A DNA stretch of 64,000 nt. Origin: CBDFNN01 sp965250215 (GTDB lineage: Bacteria; Bacteroidota; Rhodothermia; Rhodothermales; DATKEJ01). The stretch spans positions 124,001-188,000 of the forward strand of contig CBDFNN010000004.1 of NCBI GenBank assembly GCA_965250215.1. The letters run 5' to 3'. Below the pieces are notes generated by a model that was not told the origin of the DNA, made no database searches, and saw nothing but the letters and a program-made list of their open reading frames with translations. A program made the position numbers and the translations under genes. Of this stretch, positions 51,027 to 60,264 are shown piece after piece; position 1 is the first letter of the stretch; every line of letters begins with the position of its first letter.

Positions 51027-51360
51027 ATTGATGCTGGTTACATCGAAGGATAAGAACGAACGACGAGGATTGCATAAATGAGACCAATCGTCGCTCGTTT
51101 CTCGTTTTTCGTTTTTCGTTTTTGAATATCGCATAGACGGCCTCAATATTTATTCTGACAGGTGGAAAATCAATTCCTATTGAATACTCGATGCATGATT
51201 CTTGGGTAGGAAGTAGGGGTTCTTCGATGCACTTGTTTTCTTTTGCCGCTATTTCCTCCACCAGCACTAAGCTCTTTCAGCAAAAGAATACTGGCAGAGA
51301 AGACCACCCATCTCCTTCTCAAGAATCATGCACCTCTATCTGGCGTTGTACGGAAGCCTT
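51027..51360. other. Intergenic region upstream of mnmG
   Basis: 334 bp between the divergent PhnB-like gene and mnmG, containing the AAAAACG-type array and otherwise T/C-rich leader sequence. No DnaA-box cluster (TTATCCACA-like) was seen. Confidence 0.5.
51088..51123. repeat. TCGTTTTTCG-type tandem array
   Basis: TCGTCGCTCG, TTTCTCG, TTTTTCG, TTTTTCG, TTTTTG: 7-bp units (CGTTTTT), two perfect and others degenerate, upstream of the PhnB-like start. Confidence 0.75.
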
Positions 51361-53265
51361 ATGAAAAGCATTTATCCCACATATGACGTCATCGTAGTAG
51401 GTGGTGGTCACGCCGGCTCCGAAGCCGCGGCCTCTGCTGCACGTCTAGGTGCTAAGACCTTACTAGTCACGATGAATTTGGCAGCCATCGGGCAGATGTC
51501 TTGCAATCCTGCTATTGGTGGGATCGGTAAAGGGCAGCTTGTTCGAGAGATCGATGCTCTCGGTGGAATCATGGGACTCGTTACAGATCAAACGGGCGTC
51601 CAATTTCGAATGCTTAACAAGAGTAAGGGTCCAGCAGTCTGGAGTCCCCGGGCACAATCCGATCGGATGGAGTATGCGGCCTTGGTCAAGTCGACTTTGG
51701 AATCGATTCCAAATCTCTCCCTTCGCATGGACATGGTAGTCGAGGTCCTAGTAGATGCAGACAAGCGAGTCACCGGAATCAGGACCCAAACAGATCAGAT
51801 ATTTAATTCCCGAAGCGTCATTTTGACAAGTGGCACCTTCCTAAACGGGACGATTCATATTGGTCTCAACCAGTATGGAGGAGGCCGAGCAGGAGAGCGA
51901 GCCGCTACTGGGCTTTCTGCTTGTTTGGAAGGATTCGGATTTGAGACAGGTCGACTAAAAACTGGAACACCGCCGAGATTGGATGGACGGACAATCGACT
52001 ATTCGAAAATGATCGAGCAACCCGGTGATGATCCTCCCCTTCCCTTCTCCTTCATGACCGACTCACTCAGACAGGATCAACTGCATTGTTGGTTGGCCTA
52101 CACTGGACACGAAGTCCATGAAGAGCTGAAAAAAGGTTTTGATCGAAGCCCGATGTTCAACGGATCGATCCAATCTACCGGACCGAGATACTGTCCTTCT
52201 ATAGAAGACAAAATCAATCGCTTTGCCGACAAAGACAGACATCAATTATTTGTCGAGCCCGAAGGCAGAGATACCTACGAGATCTATGTCAATGGATTTT
52301 CGACCAGTCTTCCGGAGGAAGTACAAGTAGCTGCTATCCAGAAAGTGGTCGGCATGGAAAAGGCACACATACTTCGACCTGGTTATGCCATCGAGTATGA
52401 TTATTTCCCGCCGCATCAATTGAAGTATAGCTTGGAGACCAAGTTGGTATCGGGTTTATTTCATGCTGGGCAAATTAACGGAACGACGGGCTACGAAGAG
52501 GCCGCCGTCCAGGGTCTTGTAGCCGGCATCAATGCGATCAAATATTTGGGCGAAGAGGATCCCGTTATTTTCAAAAGGTCGGAAGCCTATATCGGAGTGC
52601 TGATTGACGACTTGGTGGCCAAAGGTACCGAAGAGCCCTATCGTATGTTTACGTCCCGAGCCGAACATCGCATTTTACTTCGACAAGATAATGCCGATCT
52701 TCGACTCACCCAAAAAGGTTATGACCTAGGTCTTGCCGATAAGGTGCGTCTAGATAGGATGTTGGATAAGAAAGAGGCCCTAGAAATTTCGAAGGCGAGC
52801 ATGCGCAAGGAAGTCGCGCGTCCCGAGGAAGTCAACGGATATCTCGAATCATTGGGTACAACGCCAATCTCCGAGCCAACAAAAATCCACAAGATCGCCT
52901 TGAGACCTGAGGTCAATTTGTCCGATTTGTTAAGGCATACACCTCAACTTTCCGATAAGATTAAGGAGGTACCGGGCATGCAAGACACCGAGACTCTGTT
53001 GGAAGTGGATTTCAAATATGAGGGTTATCTCGAGCGTGAGTTCGAGACAGTGGCAAAGATGAATCAGTTGGAAGACTGGAACGTCCCTGCCGATTTAGAT
53101 TTTAACAGAGTAGGCAATATCACGATGGAGGCACGAGAAAAATTGGATCGAATACGTCCAACTAATTTGGGACAGGCATCAAGAATAAGCGGGGTTAGTC
53201 CAGCAGACATATCAGTACTCATGATTCTATTGAAAAAGAGTAGCGCCGAGGAAGTAAGTGCCTGA
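51361..53265 (+). CDS. mnmG: tRNA uridine-5-carboxymethylaminomethyl modification enzyme MnmG (GidA)
   Basis: 634 residues. The FAD-binding YDVIVVGGGHAGSEAAASAARLG, CNPAIGGIGKGQLVREIDALGG, GTFLNGTIHIG, RLKTGTPPRLDG and GLFHAGQINGTTGYEEAAVQGL are the classic MnmG motifs. With MnmE it installs the cmnm5 group at wobble U34 of tRNA. ATG 51361 starts exactly at the conserved N-terminus; an in-frame ATG at 51328 is less likely. The rsmG start overlaps the last 8 bp. Confidence 0.97.
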   Translation: MKSIYPTYDVIVVGGGHAGSEAAASAARLGAKTLLVTMNLAAIGQMSCNPAIGGIGKGQLVREIDALGGIMGLVTDQTGVQFRMLNKSKGPAVWSPRAQSDRMEYAALVKSTLESIPNLSLRMDMVVEVLVDADKRVTGIRTQTDQIFNSRSVILTSGTFLNGTIHIGLNQYGGGRAGERAATGLSACLEGFGFETGRLKTGTPPRLDGRTIDYSKMIEQPGDDPPLPFSFMTDSLRQDQLHCWLAYTGHEVHEELKKGFDRSPMFNGSIQSTGPRYCPSIEDKINRFADKDRHQLFVEPEGRDTYEIYVNGFSTSLPEEVQVAAIQKVVGMEKAHILRPGYAIEYDYFPPHQLKYSLETKLVSGLFHAGQINGTTGYEEAAVQGLVAGINAIKYLGEEDPVIFKRSEAYIGVLIDDLVAKGTEEPYRMFTSRAEHRILLRQDNADLRLTQKGYDLGLADKVRLDRMLDKKEALEISKASMRKEVARPEEVNGYLESLGTTPISEPTKIHKIALRPEVNLSDLLRHTPQLSDKIKEVPGMQDTETLLEVDFKYEGYLEREFETVAKMNQLEDWNVPADLDFNRVGNITMEAREKLDRIRPTNLGQASRISGVSPADISVLMILLKKSSAEEVSA

Positions 53266-53911
53266 AAACGATCTACGCTGGAATCTTCTTTCAGATCTGG
53301 AAGAAGATAAGAGAAATCAAATACTCGCTTACCGAGAGATCTTGGTCGAATACAATACCAGGGTCAATTTGGTATCGAGAAAGTCGATCGAGGAAGTGGT
53401 TGTTCTGCATATTGACCACTGCCTAGCTTTCAACGCAAAAATATTTCCCCCCAATACCCACGTCGTTGATTGGGGTACAGGTGGCGGTCTTCCGGGTATC
53501 CTCTTGGCGATTCTTTTTCCTAGCTCGGTCTTTCATTTGGTTGACTCCAGGAATCGTAAAATTGAGGCCGTCAAATACTTCGCCGAAAAATTGGGATTAA
53601 GCAATGTTGAGGCTTACGCAACGCGAGCCGAGAAATGGGAAGGGTCAGTCCACTTCGCTGTCAGTCGCGCAACGGCACCGCTACTGGATTTGTGGCAATG
53701 GTCGGACCGTGTGCTTAAGCCAAAAAAGGAACTTGAAGAACGATATTGGCCCTCTGGTTTGATTTGCCTGAAGGGCGGTGATCTTGAGGAGGAAGTCAAA
53801 CGATTCGACCGGAAATTTGGCACGGCTAAGTTGACGCGTCAGAAACTCAGTCTTGAGTACCACGATGGAGCGTATCAAGAGAAGGAGCTCTTGGTCGCGA
53901 CAAGATCCTGA
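53258..53911 (+). CDS. rsmG: 16S rRNA (guanine-N7) methyltransferase RsmG (GidB)
   Basis: 217 residues from a GTG at 53258, inside the mnmG 3' end (8-bp overlap, translational coupling). NLVSRKSIEEVVVLHIDHCL, VVDWGTGGGLPGILLAILFP (SAM motif I) and HLVDSRNRKIEAVKYFAEKLGLSNV are diagnostic; VSRATAPLLDL is the usual motif near the C-terminus. It methylates G527 of 16S rRNA. In many bacteria parA-parB follow rsmG; here they do not, although parS sites lie 6 kb away. Confidence 0.95.
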   Translation: MPENDLRWNLLSDLEEDKRNQILAYREILVEYNTRVNLVSRKSIEEVVVLHIDHCLAFNAKIFPPNTHVVDWGTGGGLPGILLAILFPSSVFHLVDSRNRKIEAVKYFAEKLGLSNVEAYATRAEKWEGSVHFAVSRATAPLLDLWQWSDRVLKPKKELEERYWPSGLICLKGGDLEEEVKRFDRKFGTAKLTRQKLSLEYHDGAYQEKELLVATRS

Positions 53912-53915
53912 GTAT

Positions 53916-53940
53916 TGTCAGTTAGTCGTCGAACTCTCTT
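53916..53940. repeat. TCAGTTAGTCGTCGA word overlapping a stop codon
   Basis: The plus strand carries TGTCAGTTAGTCGTCGAAC across the stop of the TlpA-like gene, 5 bp after the rsmG stop. Similar TGACGACTGA words are at 19811-19827 and 55896-55921. Confidence 0.5.
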
Positions 53941-55630
53941 GAAAGAATACCTGAAGAGTGGCCATCAACTTTTCGCCTCGCAGATCCCCATCAAGGGCCA
54001 GTATCGTCCCTTCTCTATCGACTAGAACTTTTCGAGGGATAGCCACTAGATCGAATTTCTTTGCAATACCGCTGTAGAAGCCGTCTTCCATTGAACCATG
54101 ATACCATGGCATGGGCCATCTCTTCTGTCGGAGATCTTGAATCACCACACGATCGTCAAAAGAAAGAGAAAGAATATTGAGACCCTGGCTTTCAAATCGA
54201 TCGAAGGCTTCGTGCATATATTTCATTTCACCGAGGCAAGGTCCGCAAGAGAGTGCCCAAAAATCTATCAACCAGATCTTGTCCTGGAAATACTCCGTTC
54301 CAAGTTGCAAATTGTCATCTTCAATCGATGCAATCGAAAACTCTGGCACCTTCTTTCCTGCTTGTATTGTTCGATTCTCGTCGAATCTCTTCGTTGCTCT
54401 TTTTGCATCATGACTTTCTGGAAACTCAGTGATTAATCTGTCATAGAGCTCGGAAAATTCTATGCCGGCCCGGTTCTCTACTTCTTGATCGATATCAAAT
54501 TTCTTTCTCTCCACCTCCATTGCATCGAATGCGATTCGCACTTTACTACCAAGTAGAGACGACCTGACTCGATCGTGCGGATGCTCCTCCAGCATGGATT
54601 CCCGATATTTATCAATCGCCTCCTTATCATTGGTTGAATAGCTGAGTCGGTGAAGGATATTCTCAAACGAGCGCGTTTCCCAGAGCGAAGATGTATGAGA
54701 AAGATTAGTCAACAGCTCCGTTACCATCATGGAGTCCTCGACATGAGGATTGATATTTGAGAAATAATCTAGTTGGAGATAGTTCTTTAAAAGAGAGTCT
54801 GTCTCTTCAGCCAACATTTCTTTCAAAGCAGCTTGCGTCTTGGAGTGGTCAAACGCAAAGTCCTCACCTGTCGCTTCTTCGAAGTATTTCGCTGTAGCTT
54901 CTCTCACTTCTGCGTTGAGCTCGTAGAGGTCATTTTTGTAGGCATACATCTTGGCCGATCTCGACTCAGGATCCGAAAAGTTGACAAGCGGCTCGAGTAC
55001 TCGTTCTACATAATATTCAGGTCGATATTCTATTAAGACGGAATCGTTAGGCGACTCTAGAACAGATGTAAAACTACCCGGAGAGCCAGAGTAGACATAA
55101 CGACCATGAGATGAAAAGTAGTCGGCCTGGATCGATGCCATGGATATTTCTCCTGAACTTCCTAGGCCAATTAGTTGGAAGGCGAAGGTGTCTGCTGGAC
55201 TTTCGATGGTCTTGGAGAACACTCCATCTTCATCTAATATCATCGGGAGCAATCCCTCAGTGGGCGAGAAGTTGTTGAAGGATCCTACGACAAAAAGGGA
55301 CTCCGGAGAAGGAAGGTCTATCCCAGATTCAAGGACGATGTCAAGCTGGAGATCTTCAAGGGAGTCTACATAGATCGGAAAGTAGATCGACTTGTGTCCG
55401 ACACCTAAGAACCAGAGATGGGCGGATCCAGGTTTCGGAAGTTCAAAGGAAAATAGTCCTGTTGAATCAATGTCTATGGCCTTGCTTTCTGGCGGTAGAA
55501 TCCGCGCCATTGGCATCGGGTGGCCGTCCTGACCAGTTATTTTTCCAGAGACAATAATCGAATTAGAGTCTTGCGAAGTGTCACATGCAAGCGAAAATAG
55601 GCATAGGGTTACGATGCTCAGAAATTTCAT
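53918..55630 (-). CDS. TlpA-like thioredoxin-fold lipoprotein
   Basis: 570 residues. The lipoprotein signal ends SLAC. The first 120 residues are a beta-sandwich carboxypeptidase-regulatory-like region (IIVSGKITGQDGHPMPMARIL), the middle is helical, and the C-terminal 140 are a TlpA/AhpC-type thioredoxin domain (KVPEFSIASIEDDNLQL; IWLIDFWALSCGPCLGEMKYMHEAF) with an intact CGPC redox pair, and the cis-Pro region VAIPRKVLVDREG. Probably a periplasmic disulfide reductase. The last codons (ESSTTN) are encoded by a GTCGTC/CGACGACTAACTGAC repeat word (53916-53940). Convergent with rsmG. Confidence 0.88.
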   Translation of the reverse strand: MKFLSIVTLCLFSLACDTSQDSNSIIVSGKITGQDGHPMPMARILPPESKAIDIDSTGLFSFELPKPGSAHLWFLGVGHKSIYFPIYVDSLEDLQLDIVLESGIDLPSPESLFVVGSFNNFSPTEGLLPMILDEDGVFSKTIESPADTFAFQLIGLGSSGEISMASIQADYFSSHGRYVYSGSPGSFTSVLESPNDSVLIEYRPEYYVERVLEPLVNFSDPESRSAKMYAYKNDLYELNAEVREATAKYFEEATGEDFAFDHSKTQAALKEMLAEETDSLLKNYLQLDYFSNINPHVEDSMMVTELLTNLSHTSSLWETRSFENILHRLSYSTNDKEAIDKYRESMLEEHPHDRVRSSLLGSKVRIAFDAMEVERKKFDIDQEVENRAGIEFSELYDRLITEFPESHDAKRATKRFDENRTIQAGKKVPEFSIASIEDDNLQLGTEYFQDKIWLIDFWALSCGPCLGEMKYMHEAFDRFESQGLNILSLSFDDRVVIQDLRQKRWPMPWYHGSMEDGFYSGIAKKFDLVAIPRKVLVDREGTILALDGDLRGEKLMATLQVFFQESSTTN

Positions 55631-55895
55631 TACGGTCCGGGTTAGGTGAATGAAAAATCGTAACTACTATTATGCGATCTCAGTTGATGTTGGTCGAAGC
55701 GAACACGGAGAAAACGAAGATGATCGATGATTATTGCAATTCTGGGTCATCGCAATTTCGTGGCGGTGAAAGTCAATGCACAATCGATCTCAGTTCTAAA
55801 TGCGGGAGGAAACTCGTGTCTACGATCGATCCGAGCACAAAACACGTCAACTTCAGAGGCTGAATCGGAATAAAGTGGGGATAGCTTTTCCTAAT

Positions 55896-55921
55896 GACTG
55901 ACGACTGAAATATGACGACTA
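55896..55921. repeat. GACTGACGACTGAAATATGACGACT word near stop codon
   Basis: TGACTGACGACTGA and ATGACGACTAAT are paired copies that overlap the stop codon of the outer-membrane barrel gene at 55919. Confidence 0.5.
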
Positions 55922-56554
55922 ATACTCAAAGCCCAAGGTCAGCGTCCACTGCCCGGTATACTTCGGATCATTGTTATTGTCGATAAGATTTGCTAGCCCC
56001 CTGGAATAGCGTGCATCTAAGCGGAGTGTGTGGAAATCTATATTCAAATCAACCCCAACTCCAGCAAGAACGCCGTAGTCCAAAGTTTTTATCGAGTCGT
56101 CGGACTCTCGCTGAGATAAGCCACCAGATACAGCTTGGTAGGTGACAAAGGAATCTGCAAGTGACCCAAGATAGCCGCCACCGTGAACAGTCGGTGAGAT
56201 CAGTTTAGCTGGATCGAGAGACCATCTACCTAAAACAGGTACTTCGATGTAGTTGACGCCGAAGGAAACATCTGTGAGAACTTCGGTCCCTTCGTTGAAG
56301 AAGTCGATGCCCGTTCGAGTCTCTGATCCCTTCCTTGCATAAAGAACTTCCGCTTCGACCGTCACATTGTGGTTTACCCAAAATGAGAAGGTCACTCCTC
56401 CAATCGTATTTGACAATGCATTGAAAACGGGATCGCTGTCACCGACGAATTTGGTGTTTAAGTAGCCTCCCTTAATTCCAACCTCTACCTGCTGAGCTGG
56501 GAGCTCTGAAAAAATGGCCAGGATAAGTGCTACTGTGAGTATTCCTTTCTTCAT
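55919..56554 (-). CDS. PorT/OMP_b-brl-type outer-membrane beta-barrel protein
   Basis: 211 residues with a signal peptide (MKKGILTVALILAIFSELPAQ). Alternating hydrophobic strands (VEVGIKGGYLNTKFVG; VTFSFWVNHNVTVEAEVLYARKGSE; GVNYIEVPVLGRWSL; TLRLDARYSRGLANLID) and the terminal WTLTLGFEY aromatic signal match the PorT-like small barrels common in Bacteroidota. It probably forms an eight-strand barrel. Function unknown. Transcribed alone, with the C-terminal end touching a repeat word. Confidence 0.85.
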   Translation of the reverse strand: MKKGILTVALILAIFSELPAQQVEVGIKGGYLNTKFVGDSDPVFNALSNTIGGVTFSFWVNHNVTVEAEVLYARKGSETRTGIDFFNEGTEVLTDVSFGVNYIEVPVLGRWSLDPAKLISPTVHGGGYLGSLADSFVTYQAVSGGLSQRESDDSIKTLDYGVLAGVGVDLNIDFHTLRLDARYSRGLANLIDNNNDPKYTGQWTLTLGFEY

Positions 56555-56679
56555 TTCGCGTCGATTAACATTAGGATTCGATCTTTTGACAAAGCTAGCT
56601 CATTTGACTCATGGGGTAAAGAGACAAATGCTTGACCCCGTCATTATCTCTGCTCCGCACACCGCAACCCACACATCTC

Positions 56680-59600
56680 TCAAAACTGACTAGTATCCGG
56701 AATCTCCAATTTCCCGAGAGTCTCCGCCGCGATCTCAAGCGTATCCATCTCTTGGACAATCATACGGTATTTTTTGCCACTATCCTTGAAAGCAACACGC
56801 TGCTCAAGCTTCTCCATCTGAGCCATCAGAGGCTTGAAGTAGTTCTCGAAAAAGAACTCATCATCCTCGCTAGGCATGACCAAAAACAGACGCTCGTTTT
56901 TCCACGTGACGCGTGAAAGTCGCCACTTCTCTCCTATCATTTTCAAGCGAGCTGCTTGGACTAGGTTCTGCACTTCCACTGGTGCTGGCCCAAATCGGTC
57001 TTCAACCTCATGGAGGAATTCCTTTAGCTCGTGCTGATCTTTCGAGTCGCTCAGTTTTCGGTAGAGTTTCAGGCGCTCCAGACTGTCGCTGACATAGGCC
57101 TTTGTAAGCAGGGCATCGGCCGAAATATCGACATTGGTTTCACCGATATTTGGCGGCGTGGAATCGACATCAAATAGATCGGAGAATTCGTCCTGCCGTA
57201 ATTCTTGGACGGCTTCGTCTAGGATTCTGTGATAGGCATCGAAACCTACATCGTTTACAAATCCGCTTTGCTCTGCACCTAAAAGATTTCCGGCCCCACG
57301 AATGTCAAGATCCCGCATCGCGATGTTGAATCCACTTCCCAAGTCGGAGAATTCCTCCAGTGCTTGAAGTCGCTGTTTGGCGTTCTTTGTCAAACTGTGG
57401 ATAGACTTAGTCAGAAGGTAGCAGAAAGCCTTTCGATCCGATCGGCCTACCCTACCACGCATCTGATGTAAATCCGACAGACCAAACATTTCGGCACCGT
57501 TAATGATCATTGTATTCGCGTTTGCAACATCGAGTCCGCTTTCGATTATGCTTGTCGAGACAAGTACATCGAATTTCCTGTTCACGAAATCGGTCATAAT
57601 CTTCTCTAGTTTCGCCGGCGGCATCTGTCCGTGTCCAACAGCGATTCTGACATCAGGGACCAAGGCTCGAATCATGCCGCTAGTCTCCTCGATCGATTGA
57701 ACTCGGTTGTGTACGAAGAAAACCTGTCCGCCACGATTGATCTCGTATAGGATGGCGTCGCGAATAAGCTCTTTGTCGAAAGAGTGTATCTCTGTATTGA
57801 TAGCCTGACGATTCCGCGGAGGTGTGTGAATCAAGGATAAATCCCTGGCTCCCATAAGAGAAAACTGCAGAGTTCTTGGTATGGGCGTTGCAGTTAATGT
57901 GAGTGTATCCACGTTGGCTCGAAATTTTCGAAGCTTTTCCTTAACTACAACGCCGAATCTCTGCTCTTCATCGATGACTATGAGACCAAGATCTTTGAAC
58001 TTAACATCTTTAGATACAAGACGATGGGTGCCAATCACTATATCCGTGCTCCCCTCTTCTACCGATATAATTATGGCCTTAGATTTTTCAGCCGTATTAA
58101 ATCGCGAAAGTGACGCAATTTTAACGGGATAGGCGCCTAGTCTTTTTCGGAATGATTTCTCGTGCTGTGCGGCCAAAATGGTCGTCGGAACGAGCACGGC
58201 GACCTGCTTTCCGTCCTGGGCTGCCTTGAAAGCCGCACGGATTGCAATTTCCGTTTTACCAAATCCCACATCGCCACAAACTAGACGATCCATTGGGATT
58301 GTTAACTCCATATCGGCCTTTGTGGCCTCAGCCGCCGCGCCTTGGTCTGGTGTGTCCTCAAACTCGAAAGAAGCCTCCATTTCGCGTTGCCAAACGGTGT
58401 CATTAGAAAAGGCGAATCCTGTGGATGCTTTCCGAGCGGCGTAGAGCTTAATCAAGTCGCGAGCTATGTCCTTTACGCGCTTCTTCGTCTTGGACTTCGC
58501 TCTCTCCCACTGGCCAGTACCCAATTTCGTCAATGCAGGCTGGTGCCCTTCTTTCCCACTGTATTTATGTAATTTATGTAGTGCATTTACATTAACATAC
58601 AGCAAGTCTTTACCTCGATAGAACACGCGAACGGCTTCTTGCTGTTGACCCCGTACATCGACCTTTTGAAGTCCATCGAATTTCCCAATGCCATAGTCAA
58701 TATGGACGACGAAATCACCGATCTTCAAGCTCCGAAGTTCATTTAGGGAAAGACCGCCAAACTTCCTCTTTCTCTTCCTTGAACTGGGCCGGTGGAATCG
58801 GTCAAAAATCTCGTGATCGGTGAATACGGCTAGTTGTGAGTCAGAATGCAGAAAGCCTTTGTGCAAAGTTTCCACGCTAAATTCTATACCGTTCGATTCA
58901 ATGATGTCCTCAAGTATCTCTTCCAATCGACGAGCCTGGGCGTTGGAGTCACAGAGGATGAGGTTTTTCATCGATCGGTCGGCATTATCCTGCAGATGCT
59001 GACGTAATACCTTGATGCTACCACCGATGGGTGGCTGCTCTTTGAAATCCAGTGCAAAGGTCGTAATCGACTTAATGGTCTCCAAATCACCCGTGCGAAA
59101 GAATAAATATCCTTCCACACGCTTACTTAGCGTATTAGCATCTTGGTATCTCGAATCGAAGTCCCAATCTTCGTTATCCTCGGATTTCTGAGCATAACCC
59201 TCCAGTTGTGCCTTCCGCGCATCGATGCGATGAAGACTTGAGCCCCAATCGTCTAACAGAAAAATCGTATTATCAGGCATCAGGTCAAATAGACTCTTTC
59301 TTTCGCTACCCGAGGAAAGTTGATCGACATTTGGAACGAGATTCGTTTTCGTCAAACGACTGATCGATCGCTGAGACTCCGGGTCAAATTCTCTTATCGA
59401 ATCGATTTCATCACCGAAGTACTCTATTCTGATTGGATATTCGCCAGAATATGGGAATACGTCCAGAATACCGCCACGGAGGGCGATCTCTCCTGGACGG
59501 CCTACGTAATCTGACCTGCTGAATCCCTGCAAAGAGAGCAGCTCAATTAAGTCTTCTGGTGGGAGACTTTGGCCGGTCTCAATTACACTTGTTTCTTTTC

Positions 59601-60024
59601 TTATCAATTCCGGACTAGGCATCAACTCCATGACCCCCAGACTTGAGCAAACAAGTATCCCGCTAAAGGACTCTACGAGAGTAGAGATGACGTCATTGCG
59701 GTGCATGGTGATCGAGGTGTCCGGGATACGCTCTTTATCGAATGGATTGGATGAGTCGGAGGGTAGATGAAATATTGTAGACTCTGCCTTATCTCGGAAG
59801 AGCTGGTCTAAATCTGAAGTGAAGTAGCTTGCCTCATCGTCGTCAAGAAAGGAGCAGACGATGGGTCGATCGGGAAATCGAGACTTTAGAAAGCGAACCA
59901 AGAACGCTGTACTCGAGCCACCGAGACCTTTTAATTGGGCATTCTCATTGTTGTGCACCAATGCCTCAATAGGAGAGAAGGCCCCGATTTCGTCGATTTT
60001 GCTGGCTATTCCAGTGATTGTCAT
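56680..60024 (-). CDS. mfd: Transcription-repair coupling factor Mfd
   Basis: 1114 residues, normal length. The N-terminal UvrB-like region (LRGGILDVFPYSGEYPIRIEYFGDEIDSIREFDPESQRS) is followed by the RNA-polymerase-interacting domain (GDFVVHIDYGIGKFDGLQKV), helicase motor motifs (GDVGFGKTEIAIRAAF, LVPTTILAAQHEKSF, TDIVIGTHRLVS, LIVIDEEQRFGV, TLTATPIPRTLQFSLMGARD, GRVGRSDRKAFCYLL) and the TRCF C-terminal domain. It displaces stalled RNA polymerase and recruits UvrA, which is also in this window. The ATG lies inside an ACCAA-type array (60022-60052). Two parS sites are upstream. Confidence 0.97.
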   Translation of the reverse strand: MTITGIASKIDEIGAFSPIEALVHNNENAQLKGLGGSSTAFLVRFLKSRFPDRPIVCSFLDDDEASYFTSDLDQLFRDKAESTIFHLPSDSSNPFDKERIPDTSITMHRNDVISTLVESFSGILVCSSLGVMELMPSPELIRKETSVIETGQSLPPEDLIELLSLQGFSRSDYVGRPGEIALRGGILDVFPYSGEYPIRIEYFGDEIDSIREFDPESQRSISRLTKTNLVPNVDQLSSGSERKSLFDLMPDNTIFLLDDWGSSLHRIDARKAQLEGYAQKSEDNEDWDFDSRYQDANTLSKRVEGYLFFRTGDLETIKSITTFALDFKEQPPIGGSIKVLRQHLQDNADRSMKNLILCDSNAQARRLEEILEDIIESNGIEFSVETLHKGFLHSDSQLAVFTDHEIFDRFHRPSSRKRKRKFGGLSLNELRSLKIGDFVVHIDYGIGKFDGLQKVDVRGQQQEAVRVFYRGKDLLYVNVNALHKLHKYSGKEGHQPALTKLGTGQWERAKSKTKKRVKDIARDLIKLYAARKASTGFAFSNDTVWQREMEASFEFEDTPDQGAAAEATKADMELTIPMDRLVCGDVGFGKTEIAIRAAFKAAQDGKQVAVLVPTTILAAQHEKSFRKRLGAYPVKIASLSRFNTAEKSKAIIISVEEGSTDIVIGTHRLVSKDVKFKDLGLIVIDEEQRFGVVVKEKLRKFRANVDTLTLTATPIPRTLQFSLMGARDLSLIHTPPRNRQAINTEIHSFDKELIRDAILYEINRGGQVFFVHNRVQSIEETSGMIRALVPDVRIAVGHGQMPPAKLEKIMTDFVNRKFDVLVSTSIIESGLDVANANTMIINGAEMFGLSDLHQMRGRVGRSDRKAFCYLLTKSIHSLTKNAKQRLQALEEFSDLGSGFNIAMRDLDIRGAGNLLGAEQSGFVNDVGFDAYHRILDEAVQELRQDEFSDLFDVDSTPPNIGETNVDISADALLTKAYVSDSLERLKLYRKLSDSKDQHELKEFLHEVEDRFGPAPVEVQNLVQAARLKMIGEKWRLSRVTWKNERLFLVMPSEDDEFFFENYFKPLMAQMEKLEQRVAFKDSGKKYRMIVQEMDTLEIAAETLGKLEIPDTSQF

Positions 60025-60052
60025 TGGTACTTGGTCGTTGGTCCTTCGTCAG
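60022..60052 (-). repeat. ACCAA-type array at the mfd start codon
   Basis: On the minus strand GAAGGACC-AACGACC-AAGTACC-AATGACAATC leads into the mfd ATG, with three 7-bp AAnnACC units. The arrangement equals that before the start at 27973. Confidence 0.8.
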
Positions 60053-60095
60053 GAATCGTACTCGTTCTCTCTAACATCATTCTCCCGTGTTCAGA

Positions 60096-60111
60096 TGTTT
60101 CACGTGAAACA
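60096..60111. other. parS: parS site (ParB binding), copy 1
   Basis: TGTTTCACGTGAAACA, identical to the general bacterial parS consensus TGTTNCACGTGAAACA and part of a perfect 22-bp palindrome (60093-60114). It lies in the mfd upstream region. Confidence 0.95.
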
Positions 60112-60165
60112 TCTACAGTCGAGTGAAAAAAACGATCGGCACGGAACGATAGACCTCTTTCGAAA

Positions 60166-60181
60166 TGTTTCACGTGAAACA
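60166..60181. other. parS: parS site (ParB binding), copy 2
   Basis: TGTTTCACGTGAAACA again, exactly 70 bp centre to centre from the first site. It lies between the murQ stop and the mfd start. The parA and parB genes are not in the window. Confidence 0.95.
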
Positions 60182-60264
60182 GTCTGTGAGTAAGGGTGGA
60201 AGCGAAGGATCGGCGGGGAATCATAATGAATGTTCTCACGAGAGACGAATGAAGTCTTCGCATC

